Positions 1 through 5,706 are shown, counted from the first letter of the stretch. The stretch is 5,706 nucleotides of DNA from an uncultured Oribacterium sp. (GCA_938030845.1 CALHIC010000366.1:1-5706); one strand, 5' to 3'. The notes: generated by a model from the sequence alone, not told the origin. A program made the numbers and translations.

Positions 1-286
1 GCTTTACATATTGAAAGTCTAATTGCAAGTGTAAGTCAAAAAGAAGAAGAATAAAATCCTCCCGAAGCCTTTCCAAGAAAAACTTTGTCAAAAAGTGCAT
101 CGAAGCACAGTCAAAAAAATGCAATCCATAGGGAGAAATATCCTTTTCCATAAGGCTTTTCCGAAAGCCTATACAGCCCTGCTCCAAGCTTTCCGGATAA
201 TACATCCCATTTTCCCGAAGAGAACGATACTCTTCTTTTCCATATCTTCCTTGAAAATCAAAAAAGGAAATCTGCTCTTTCTCCAT
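1..286 (-). CDS. Arginase-fold (ureohydrolase-like) protein, N-terminal fragment cut by window edge
   Basis: The frame is open for 95 codons from ATG 286-284 to the left edge, so the C-terminus is missing. The start is well supported: the sequence AAGGGAG (293-299) lies 6 bases upstream, and an in-frame TAA two codons before the ATG rules out an extension. The protein starts MEKEQISFFDFQGRYG. Around residues 54-84 it reads GLHFFDCASMHFLTKFFLER, then a hydrophobic strand ending in FDLHLQLD. From memory this matches the pattern of uncharacterised arginase-family proteins of Clostridia, which carry G-I-H-F-I-D-S-x-x-Y-H-Y-L and then F-D-H-H-x-D-M-Q. In true ureohydrolases the D-x-H-x-D motif binds the manganese pair; here D84 and H86 are kept but the third position is Gln88. 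The family call is inference from pattern memory. The real substrate is unknown and the protein may be catalytically altered. It lies downstream of truA on the same strand, probably with its own promoter. Confidence 0.6.
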   Translation of the reverse strand, partial: MEKEQISFFDFQGRYGKEEYRSLRENGMYYPESLEQGCIGFRKSLMEKDISPYGLHFFDCASMHFLTKFFLERLREDFILLLFDLHLQLDFQYVK

Positions 287-392
287 GCCTTACTCCCTTC
301 TTTCCTCTTCATCCCCTCAAGCCACTCTAAAGCTCTATTCTATACTTTCTATGAAGACAGTTCCATAGCCTATATAAAAACCGTATCATAGC

Positions 393-421
393 TTTATAAC
401 AACAATGCAATGTTTTCTAAA
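393..421 (-). promoter_or_regulatory. Candidate sigma-A promoter with extended -10 for the arginase-like gene
   Basis: On the minus strand TTTAGA (416-421, 4 of 6 matches to TTGACA) is followed after 17 bases by TATAAA (393-398, 5 of 6 matches to TATAAT), with a TG one base before the -10. Transcription would start near 386, giving a leader of about 100 bases before the ATG at 286. The promoter begins about 35 bases beyond the truA stop. No clear intrinsic terminator separates it from truA, so read-through from truA is also possible. The 287-456 gap contains no other gene that I can see. Confidence 0.4.
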
Positions 422-456
422 AAGTAATTCCATGGACTTTCGAAAACTCTTCTATA

Positions 457-1233
457 CTATAAAAGAAAAGATTGAAAATCTCCATAGTCTAAATTCATTA
501 AGCAAAGCCCCTTTGCCGGAGCGGTGGGACCTGCCAGAGTACGATCCTTCTTTTCCAAAATTTCTTCTAATTGGGAAAGGCTTATCCTTCCCCTTCCCAG
601 TTCCAAAAGAGTCCCGGCCAGAATCCGAATCATGTGGTACAAAAAGCCGTTTCCTTCTACAGAAAAATGAAGGTAATCCCCCTCCTCTTCCAAGGAAAAA
701 TGGTAAATCTCCCGCACAGAGCTCCCCCCCTGCAAAAGGCTTTGGGCCTTAGGATTGGCAAAGCTTCGAAAGTCATGCTCTCCCTTTAAAAGCTCCATTC
801 CCTGGGAAATTTTCCCGCAATCCAAAGGAAAGGTATAATGGTACGCCGTCCTTCTGCGAAGGGGATTTTCCACCTTGCTCCGGCAAATGCTGTAACGGTA
901 AGCCTTCCTATGAGGGGTAAAACGGGGATGAAACTCCTGCTGCACGGAGTGGGCTTCCATCACCCGAATATCCTCCGGCAAATAGCTGTTTAAGGCCCGT
1001 AAAATCTGTTCTCCGGAAACCTTCCCCTCCGTATCGAAGGAAAGGAGATTTCCCAGAGCATGCACCCCCTGATCCGTTCGACTGGCTCCGATAAAGTTCT
1101 CCATTTTCCAAGGAAAAAGACTACGGAGCTGCTCTTCTACCATGCCGGCAATGGTGGAAAGCCCCTCCTGCTTTTGGAAGCCATGGTAGGCCGTTGCCTC
1201 ATAGGCCAGTTTTAATACAATCCGCTGTTCCAT
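457..1233 (-). CDS. truA: tRNA pseudouridine(38-40) synthase TruA
   Basis: TruA converts uridines 38, 39 and 40 in the anticodon arm of many tRNAs to pseudouridine; it acts in the cytoplasm as a homodimer. With the start chosen here the protein is 258 residues, normal for the family. It begins MEQRIVLKLAYEATAYHGFQ, the usual first strand with the Y-x-G-x-Q pattern. The catalytic aspartate is D54 in SRTDQGVHA (51-59). Other family marks are FHPRF (101-105), AYRY (111-114), GEHDF (151-155), GNGFLYHMIR (194-203) and the C-terminal AGPTAPAKGLCL (234-245). The frame is open upstream to a start at 1305, but those 24 extra residues are low-complexity and do not look like TruA; ATG 1231-1233 has AAGGAAG just upstream. 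It follows ecfT after 105 bases, the order found in many Firmicutes, and is probably cotranscribed with it. Confidence 0.96.
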   Translation of the reverse strand: MEQRIVLKLAYEATAYHGFQKQEGLSTIAGMVEEQLRSLFPWKMENFIGASRTDQGVHALGNLLSFDTEGKVSGEQILRALNSYLPEDIRVMEAHSVQQEFHPRFTPHRKAYRYSICRSKVENPLRRRTAYHYTFPLDCGKISQGMELLKGEHDFRSFANPKAQSLLQGGSSVREIYHFSLEEEGDYLHFSVEGNGFLYHMIRILAGTLLELGRGRISLSQLEEILEKKDRTLAGPTAPAKGLCLMNLDYGDFQSFLL

Positions 1234-1236
1234 CCG

Positions 1237-1264
1237 CTTCCTTTCTGTTTCTTCCTTTCTGTTG
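1237..1264 (-). repeat. Two tandem 14-base units carrying the truA ribosome binding site
   Basis: On the minus strand the leader of truA reads CAACAGAAAGGAAG directly followed by AAACAGAAAGGAAG, one mismatch in 14, ending 3 bases before the ATG at 1233. Each unit contains an AAGGAAG Shine-Dalgarno-like core. Only the copy at 1237-1250 is correctly spaced for the truA start. A decayed third unit may lie at 1265-1278 (GAGGAAG). The repeat looks like a local slippage duplication of the ribosome binding site. Confidence 0.75.
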
Positions 1265-1274
1265 CTTCCTCTTT

Positions 1275-1315
1275 GCCATTCTGTCCGGCAATACCGCCCT
1301 TGCAATCCTGTCCGG
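1275..1315. repeat. Imperfect 14-base direct repeat, period 27, in the ecfT-truA gap
   Basis: On the plus strand GCCATTCTGTCCGG (1275-1288) recurs as GCAATCCTGTCCGG (1302-1315), 12 of 14 identical. The same stretch holds an inverted pair ATACCG (1291-1296) and CGGTAT (1313-1318), which could form a 6-base-pair stem with a 16-base loop in the ecfT-truA transcript. There is no T-tract after it, so it is not an intrinsic terminator. Function is unknown; it could be neutral duplication. Confidence 0.5.
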
Positions 1316-1338
1316 TATATCTCTCTATTTTTCTGATT

Positions 1339-2145
1339 TTATGGCAGAGAAACAAATCGGCTTCCAATGGAAAGCGCCAACACCATAAGCAGGAAGAGGT
1401 AGGAAAGATAGTCTCTTCTTTCATAGTGGAGCGGCTTCATTTTCGTTCTCCCCTCTCCCCCCTGATAACAACGGGATTCCATGGCCAAAGCCAGGTCATA
1501 GGCTCTTCGGAAGGCGGAAACAAAGAGGGGAACCAAAATCGGCACCATAGCCTTTGCCTTGTGAACGATTCCTCCACTTTCAAAATCCGCTCCCCTGGCC
1601 ATCTGAGCCTTCATAATCTTATCCGTTTCCTCCACCAAAATCGGAATGAAACGTAAGGCAATGGACATCATCATAGCAATCTCATGGATGGGCAAATGCA
1701 GCTTTTTCAGGATGGAAAGCCCCTTCTCCATCCCGTCTGTCAGCTCATTGGGGGTGGTGCAAAGAGTCATTAAGGAACTGCTTAATACCAAAAGAATTAA
1801 TCGCACCGCCATCATAGACGCAATATGCAATCCCTCTTGGCTGATTTTAAACATATAAAAGCGGAAAATCTCTTTTCCCGGTGTTAAAAACAGGTTAAAG
1901 CTCACCGACAGTAAAAGGAGGAACAAAACACTTTTCAAGCCCCGAACCATGAAGGAAAAGGGAACATTGGAAAGCTTAATCAATAAAAGCAAAACCAGAG
2001 CCAGAAAAATATAGGCAGTCCAGCTATTGACAATAAACAAGGCAATCAGAAACAGAAAGGTGCCGGAAAGCTTCACTCTGGGATCCAGTCTATGAAGAAG
2101 GGAGTCTACCGGGTAGTACTGCCCTAAGGTAATTTCTCTAAGCAT
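1339..2145 (-). CDS. ecfT: Energy-coupling factor transporter transmembrane protein EcfT
   Basis: EcfT is the membrane scaffold of ECF vitamin and metal transporters: it links the EcfA1/EcfA2 ATPases to interchangeable substrate-binding S-components in the cytoplasmic membrane. The protein is 268 residues, normal for the family. Hydrophobic segments fall near residues 27-57, 70-88, 106-128, 155-171 and 246-262. The long cytoplasmic coupling region carries both family signatures, ALA-R-G-type ARG at 183-185 (within QMARGADF) and SRC at 224-226 (within AMESRCYQGG); the arginines of these X-R-X motifs dock into the ATPase grooves. LDPRVKL (20-26) is the typical N-terminal motif. The ATG at 2145 overlaps the 3' end of the ATPase gene by 8 bases, with GGGAGG 5 bases upstream, which indicates translational coupling. 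No S-component gene is present in the window, as expected for group II modules shared by several S-components. Confidence 0.95.
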   Translation of the reverse strand: MLREITLGQYYPVDSLLHRLDPRVKLSGTFLFLIALFIVNSWTAYIFLALVLLLLIKLSNVPFSFMVRGLKSVLFLLLLSVSFNLFLTPGKEIFRFYMFKISQEGLHIASMMAVRLILLVLSSSLMTLCTTPNELTDGMEKGLSILKKLHLPIHEIAMMMSIALRFIPILVEETDKIMKAQMARGADFESGGIVHKAKAMVPILVPLFVSAFRRAYDLALAMESRCYQGGEGRTKMKPLHYERRDYLSYLFLLMVLALSIGSRFVSLP

Positions 2146-4063
2146 TTTCCCCTCCCTTTCTCTTCTTATAAGCGGAAAGAATCATTTCCTTCGCTTCCTC
2201 TACCGTATTCTTCTTAGGGAAGGACAAGCCCTTTTCCTCCAAGCTATACAAAAAGGCACGAATCTGAGGCAGTCCCAAGCCCAGCTCCTCCATTTCCTTT
2301 TTATGGGAAAATACCTCCTCTGGGCTACCCTGTCGGATACATTCTCCCTGATTTAAGACAAAAACCTCCTCCGCATAGCGGGCCACATCATCCATGGAAT
2401 GAGAAACCAAGAGGATGGTCATGGCATAGCGCTCCTGCAAATGAGCAATCACCTGAAACAGCTCTTCCCTTCCTGCGGGATCCAGTCCTGCGGTGGGCTC
2501 ATCCAAAATCAAAAGCTCCGGCTCCATAGCCAGCACACCCGCAATAGCTACCCTTCGCTTCTGTCCGCCGGAGAGCTCAAAGGGAGACTTCTGCCATAGC
2601 GCTTCTTCCACGCCCATGCTTCTTAAAGCCTCTTCCACCTCTTTCTTGGCATCCTCCAAGGATAAGCCCTGATTCTTCGGCCCGAAAAGCACATCCTCAA
2701 AAACCGTTTCCTCAAAAAGCTGGTACTCCGGATACTGGAAGACCAGGCCCACCTTGAAACGCAGGCCTTGAAAATCAAAGCCCTCTTCCTTGAAGGAAAG
2801 TACCCCTTCCTTTTCCACTTTTCTCTTCTTTCCCTTCCAGAACAAAAAGCCCTTGTCCTGTAGAATCAGGGCAGGATTCTTCCGAAAATGTACGGAAATC
2901 TCTCCTGTTTCCGGCTTAATCAGGCCGTTAAAATGCTGTAAAAGGGTGGATTTTCCCGAACCGGTGTGGCCAATTAGAGCAGAAAAGCTTCCCCTTTTAA
3001 TGGAAAGATGAATGTCCTTTAAGGCATAGCTTTCCATGGCAGTGCCCTTCTGATAAATGCAGGAAAGATTTTCCACTTTCAGGATAAAATCCTTTTCTGT
3101 TTCCTTGTCCTTTTCTATTTCCTTGTCCTTTTCATTTTCCGTTTCTTCCGAAACGGCAGCTGCTGCTTTGGAAGATGCTACCTCCCGTTCCCCTTCCACA
3201 AAGGAATCTTCTCCAAAGATGGCAAGCAATTCCTCCACCAGCTCCTCTTCCTTTAAAATCCCCTCCGAAATCGGCATACCGGAAAGACGAAGCTCATGGG
3301 CCAGATCCGTAATCAAAGGCACATCCATTCGTAGAGACTTCAGCTCCTCCACCTTGGAAAAGATTTCCTTCGGCGTACCGTCCAGCACCAGCTTTCCCTG
3401 ATCCATAAGAATAATGCGATCCGCATCCACGGTCTCTTCCATATAGTGGGTAATCAAAATGATGGTGATGCCCTTCTTTTGGTTCAGCTCCCGAATAGAC
3501 CGAATAACCTCCGCTCTACCGCTGGGATCCAGCATGGCGGTGGGCTCATCCAGTACAATGGTTTTCGGCTCCATAGCCAGGGTTCCTGCAATAGCTACCC
3601 TTTGCTTCTGTCCGCCGGATAAGTGATTAGGAGACTTCAGGCGGTAGGCTTCCATATTGACTGCTTCCAGAGCATCTGCCACCCTCTTCCAGATTTCCTC
3701 TGTAGGAATACCGATATTTTCCGGACCGAAGCCCACATCCTCCTCCACCACGGAGGCAATAATCTGGTTGTCGGGATTTTGAAAAACCATGCCCACCTTT
3801 TCCCGGATAGGGAAAACATTGGCCTCCTCCCGGCTGTCCATACCGGAAATAATCACGCATCCCTCCGTAGGAATCTGTAAAGCATTAAAAAGCTTTGCCA
3901 GTGTGGATTTTCCGGAACCGTTATGGCCCAGCACACAGACAAAGCTTCCCTCTTCGATTGTGAAATTCAAATGAGAAATAGCGGAAAGCTTCTCCACTAC
4001 CTCATCATTTTCATCCCTTCGTACGTATTCGTAAGTACAATCTTTTATTTCTATATTATTCAA
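2138..4063 (-). CDS. Fused ECF transporter ATPases EcfA1-EcfA2 in one polypeptide
   Basis: Both ATPases of the ECF transporter module lie in one 641-residue chain; they hydrolyse ATP to drive vitamin or metal uptake through EcfT and S-components. Numbered from the TTG start, domain 1 (EcfA1-like) has Walker A GHNGSGKST 46-54, Q-loop in VFQNPDNQ (Q95), signature LSGGQ 148-152, Walker B VLDEP 170-174 with E173, and H206. A charged linker of about 43 residues (283-325) follows. Domain 2 (EcfA2-like) has GHTGSGKST 365-373, VFQYPEYQLFEE with Q443, LSGGQ 497-501, LILDEP 518-523 with E522, and H555. Both catalytic sets look intact. VFQNPDNQ versus VFQYPEYQ distinguishes the two halves. Usually these are two genes of about 280 residues each. 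Domain 2 also has about 25 extra residues between Walker A and the Q-loop. TTG 4061-4063 is preferred because AGGAG lies 7 bases before it; a GTG at 4085-4087 would place that site inside the gene. Confidence 0.93.
   Translation of the reverse strand: MNNIEIKDCTYEYVRRDENDEVVEKLSAISHLNFTIEEGSFVCVLGHNGSGKSTLAKLFNALQIPTEGCVIISGMDSREEANVFPIREKVGMVFQNPDNQIIASVVEEDVGFGPENIGIPTEEIWKRVADALEAVNMEAYRLKSPNHLSGGQKQRVAIAGTLAMEPKTIVLDEPTAMLDPSGRAEVIRSIRELNQKKGITIILITHYMEETVDADRIILMDQGKLVLDGTPKEIFSKVEELKSLRMDVPLITDLAHELRLSGMPISEGILKEEELVEELLAIFGEDSFVEGEREVASSKAAAAVSEETENEKDKEIEKDKETEKDFILKVENLSCIYQKGTAMESYALKDIHLSIKRGSFSALIGHTGSGKSTLLQHFNGLIKPETGEISVHFRKNPALILQDKGFLFWKGKKRKVEKEGVLSFKEEGFDFQGLRFKVGLVFQYPEYQLFEETVFEDVLFGPKNQGLSLEDAKKEVEEALRSMGVEEALWQKSPFELSGGQKRRVAIAGVLAMEPELLILDEPTAGLDPAGREELFQVIAHLQERYAMTILLVSHSMDDVARYAEEVFVLNQGECIRQGSPEEVFSHKKEMEELGLGLPQIRAFLYSLEEKGLSFPKKNTVEEAKEMILSAYKKRKGGENA
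3090..3133 (-). repeat. 18-base tandem repeat encoding the EcfA1-EcfA2 linker
   Basis: Two adjacent 18-base units (3090-3107 and 3108-3125) differ at one base, and a partial third (3126-3133) matches for 8 bases. They encode EKDKEI and EKDKET followed by EKD, an alternating acid/lysine helix-like stretch. The unit is a multiple of three, so gain or loss of units keeps the frame and changes only linker length. It sits just before the first strand of the second ATPase domain. Confidence 0.85.
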
Positions 4064-4070
4064 AAATTTT

Positions 4071-4075
4071 CTCCT
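4071..4075 (-). promoter_or_regulatory. Ribosome binding site that decides the TTG start of the ATPase fusion
   Basis: On the minus strand AGGAG (4071-4075) is followed by seven bases (AAAATTT) and then TTG at 4061-4063. This is ideal spacing, while no ATG lies nearby in frame. The next residues, NNIEIKDCTYEY, match the usual beginning of EcfA1 proteins. The only other start, GTG at 4087, has no comparable site upstream. Confidence 0.8.
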
Positions 4076-4101
4076 AAAGAAATACACAATAAATCCTAGT
4101 C

Positions 4102-4130
4102 AGTATATCCCTTAGCGTGTGAAAAGGCAA
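4102..4130 (-). promoter_or_regulatory. Candidate sigma-A promoter for the ecfA-ecfT-truA operon
   Basis: On the minus strand TTGCCT (4125-4130, 4 of 6 matches to TTGACA) is separated by exactly 17 bases from TATACT (4102-4107, 5 of 6 matches to TATAAT). Transcription would begin near 4095, giving a leader of about 32 bases before the TTG start. It lies in the 109-base gap after the exporter permease gene, so the ECF operon is probably transcribed independently of the exporter. Confidence 0.6.
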
Positions 4131-4147
4131 TGAAATGCCGTGCTAAG
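4111..4147. repeat. Nested inverted repeats over the ecfA promoter spacer and -35
   Basis: Outer arms CTTAGC (4111-4116) and GCTAAG (4142-4147) enclose an inner pair GGCA (4126-4129) and TGCC (4136-4139). On the minus strand the inner hairpin GGCA-TTTCAT-TGCC is followed by TTTT, which resembles a very weak terminator for the exporter genes. The same bases overlap the -35 element, so an operator role is equally possible. Stems are short and neither role is shown. Confidence 0.45.
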
Positions 4148-4172
4148 CGTCAGCTCATGCTTCATCATAGTC

Positions 4173-4880
4173 TTAATAAGTCCATTTGAATTGTTTACTC
4201 CTTTGAAACACAAAGGCAAAAACGCTTTTTCCTATAAAGAAATATGCTGCACATAGCATCATTAGAATAAAAAAATCCTTAACGCTTGCTGTGTGATGAA
4301 TCATTCGGGCGTAAAAATGGGAGCCTGCTGATAGCGGATTGGTATACTGTAAATATTCCGGTAAAGAAAGGACACTGCCGGAAAGAAATAAAAACAGGTA
4401 GCCCACAATGCTGACAAAGGAGGCCATTTTCGTAAAAATGAGGGTTAAGGTAGACAGTATATATGATATCCCCATACAGCCAAAACACACCAAGATAACA
4501 ATATAAAAGTATTCAAATCGAAAGGTAAGTTTTATAAACAAAGAGGCTATTCCTATGCAAATACAAGCTTTAACACTATTTAGCAAAAACCAAATCAAGG
4601 TTTTCACGCTAATAATTTGCATAATGGAATAGGGTTTAATCATCAGGTTTTGTAAAGTTCCCTGTTGCTTTTCCGTGGATATACATAAAGACGCTTCCGA
4701 TAAAACACCATTTACCAAAACCCATAGAAGATAAGCAAAGAGTTTTTCCTCTTGTTCTCCCTCCGTATTCATGACTATAACGAGCAACAAAATGTCGGTT
4801 AATAGGCCCACAATATAATCCGGATAATAGCTGGCCGCCTCTATCAGACTTTTTTTAAATTCAGCCTTAATCAGTTTCAT
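4173..4880 (-). CDS. ABC-2 type exporter, membrane permease subunit
   Basis: This is the membrane half of a two-component ABC exporter; the substrate cannot be read from the sequence. The protein has 235 residues with six hydrophobic segments near 21-38, 46-63, 92-116, 123-148, 153-173 and 202-224, the usual ABC-2 layout. Between segments 2 and 3 lies STEKQQGTLQNLMIKP (68-83), which fits the family's conserved cytoplasmic E-R/K-x-x-G-T-L-x-x-L-x-x-x-P motif that contacts the ATPase. Segments 5 and 6 are separated by an outward loop with LPEYLQYTNPLS (173-184), also typical. The start overlaps the ATPase gene by 14 bases and has GGAGG upstream, so the two are coupled. A single six-helix subunit would act as a homodimer unless a second permease gene lies outside the window. 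Relatives move antibiotics, bacteriocins, lipids or polysaccharides. Confidence 0.88.
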   Translation of the reverse strand: MKLIKAEFKKSLIEAASYYPDYIVGLLTDILLLVIVMNTEGEQEEKLFAYLLWVLVNGVLSEASLCISTEKQQGTLQNLMIKPYSIMQIISVKTLIWFLLNSVKACICIGIASLFIKLTFRFEYFYIVILVCFGCMGISYILSTLTLIFTKMASFVSIVGYLFLFLSGSVLSLPEYLQYTNPLSAGSHFYARMIHHTASVKDFFILMMLCAAYFFIGKSVFAFVFQRSKQFKWTY

Positions 4881-5706
4881 GGAAAACCTCCAGCAATATT
4901 TCTTCCAAGTCTCTTTCCTTTTTTCTTATTTCCATAATTTCATATTTTCCATAATAGCTTTGATAAATATCCTGAAAACTTCCCCGAATCGTGTCACTTT
5001 CCATTACGCTATCTTTTATATAAGAGACCGTATATAAATCTTTGTCTTCGTAATCTGTTTTATCAAAAGCATGGACGACTCCATCCTTTAAAATCAGTAT
5101 TCTACTTTGAAGCTTTTGTACTACATCCATTTGATGAGAGGTGAGTAATACTGCAATTTTCTCTGTTTTTATAATGGTATTCAATGTCTGAATAACAGAT
5201 AACTTACTCTGAATATCCAGCCCCAGAGTAGGCTCATCCAAGAGCAAGAGCTTCGGAGAAGACATTAGGGCAATCAATAAAGCCAACTTTTGTCGCATTC
5301 CTCGGGAATAAGTCCCTACAGTTTCATGGATAGCCTCCTCCAATTCGAACAAGGAAATATAAGTTTTTATTTTCTCGTTCCCGGAATCGAGTTTCAGTAG
5401 TCCGGAAAAGTACTCAATATTTTGCCATCCTGTAAGATAGTCATAAACATTCACACTGGATTCCAGCAAAGCATTTACCTTGGAAAAATACTCTTCGTTT
5501 TTATACGTAAAAATGTCTCGCCCATCCAAGAGTATAGAGCCTGCATCTGCCTGTAGCATGCGAAGAATACAGTTGATTAAGGTCGTCTTTCCGGCCCCAT
5601 TATTCCCCAGCAAACAGACGATTTCTCCTTCATTGATGGAAAGATTCATATTCTTCAAAACTTCTTTTGCCTTAAAACTCTTCTTCAAACCCTTGATTTC
5701 CAGCAT
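4867..5706 (-). CDS. ABC exporter ATP-binding protein (ABC-2 / drug-export type)
   Basis: This ATPase would power the permease encoded directly downstream. The 279 residues start MLEIKGLKKSFKAKEVLKNM, a typical ABC N-terminus, with the ATG being the last three bases of the window, so its ribosome binding site and promoter are out of view. Walker A is GNNGAGKTT (34-42), signature YSRGMRQK (133-140), Walker B LLLLDEP (153-159) with catalytic E158, D-loop LGLD (161-164) and H-loop H191. Where the Q-loop glutamine is expected there is E82 in ALLESSVNVYDYLT (79-92); from memory this L-L-E-x-x-x-N-x-Y pattern recurs in a drug-export branch of the family. After residue 210 a C-terminal extension of about 70 residues, rich in charged side chains, follows the core; such tails often help regulation or dimer contact. 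Codons look AT-richer than in the ecf-truA genes. Substrate unknown. Confidence 0.92.
   Translation of the reverse strand: MLEIKGLKKSFKAKEVLKNMNLSINEGEIVCLLGNNGAGKTTLINCILRMLQADAGSILLDGRDIFTYKNEEYFSKVNALLESSVNVYDYLTGWQNIEYFSGLLKLDSGNEKIKTYISLFELEEAIHETVGTYSRGMRQKLALLIALMSSPKLLLLDEPTLGLDIQSKLSVIQTLNTIIKTEKIAVLLTSHQMDVVQKLQSRILILKDGVVHAFDKTDYEDKDLYTVSYIKDSVMESDTIRGSFQDIYQSYYGKYEIMEIRKKERDLEEILLEVFHETD

Noticed and set aside
95..391. Plus-strand frame of 98 codons near the left edge
   Set aside because: The opposite strand carries a better-supported gene with a good ribosome binding site and family-like pattern; the plus-strand product is only a shadow rich in Phe, Leu and Ser.
287..456. Intrinsic terminator after truA
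   Set aside because: The only inverted pair I see (CTATG and CATAG on the minus strand, 10-base loop) is 5 base pairs and is not followed by a T-tract.
1234..1305. N-terminal extension of TruA to a start at 1305
   Set aside because: The extra 24 residues are encoded by the repeat-rich leader, look unlike any TruA N-terminus, and ATG 1231-1233 has its own ribosome binding site and gives the normal family length.
1273..1656. Plus-strand frame of 127 codons
   Set aside because: It lies opposite ecfT and the ecfT-truA gap, has no convincing ribosome binding site and no recognisable domain.
3057..3401. Plus-strand frame of 114 codons rich in Ser and Phe
   Set aside because: It is antisense to the ATPase fusion across its linker; the serine/phenylalanine repeats simply mirror the GAA/AAG-rich tandem repeat on the other strand.
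4943..5310. Non-canonical signature YSRGM in the exporter ATPase as a sign of decay
   Set aside because: YSxGM in place of LSGGQ is common in ABC-2 exporter ATPases, and Walker A, Walker B and His-loop residues are intact.

Overview
The window looks like low-to-mid-GC Firmicutes DNA, most likely a Clostridia member of the Lachnospiraceae type. That placement is an inference from the protein character, the strong purine-rich Shine-Dalgarno sites and the gene order ecfA-ecfT-truA. All five complete or near-complete genes, and a sixth cut by the left edge, lie on the minus strand, so the region reads from right to left. I see no RNA genes, insertion sequences or CRISPR array.

Right block (4173-5706): a two-gene ABC-2 type exporter, an ATPase followed by a six-helix permease whose genes overlap by 14 bases. 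By eye it is AT-richer than the rest of the window. The substrate is unknown; drug, bacteriocin or lipid export would fit the family.

Middle block (457-4130): a putative sigma-A promoter, then a long gene joining the two ATPases of a group II energy-coupling factor (ECF) vitamin transporter, EcfA1 and EcfA2, in one polypeptide. Next come ecfT (8-base overlap) and truA (tRNA pseudouridine synthase, 105 bases later). EcfA1, EcfA2 and EcfT form the shared energising module that substrate-binding S-components dock onto; no S-component is encoded here. In many Firmicutes this cluster sits between rplQ and rplM/rpsI, but here neither visible neighbour is a ribosomal protein gene.

Left block (1-456): a 170-base intergenic stretch with a candidate extended -10 promoter, then the first 95 codons of a protein that resembles the N-terminal part of arginase-fold (ureohydrolase-like) proteins of Clostridia, with an altered metal-binding motif.

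The main points of interest are the EcfA1-EcfA2 fusion with its charged linker and 18-base tandem repeats, an insertion inside the second ATPase domain, a probable TTG start for the fusion, and the unusual arginase-like fragment. I do not see convincing evidence for a wholly new system.
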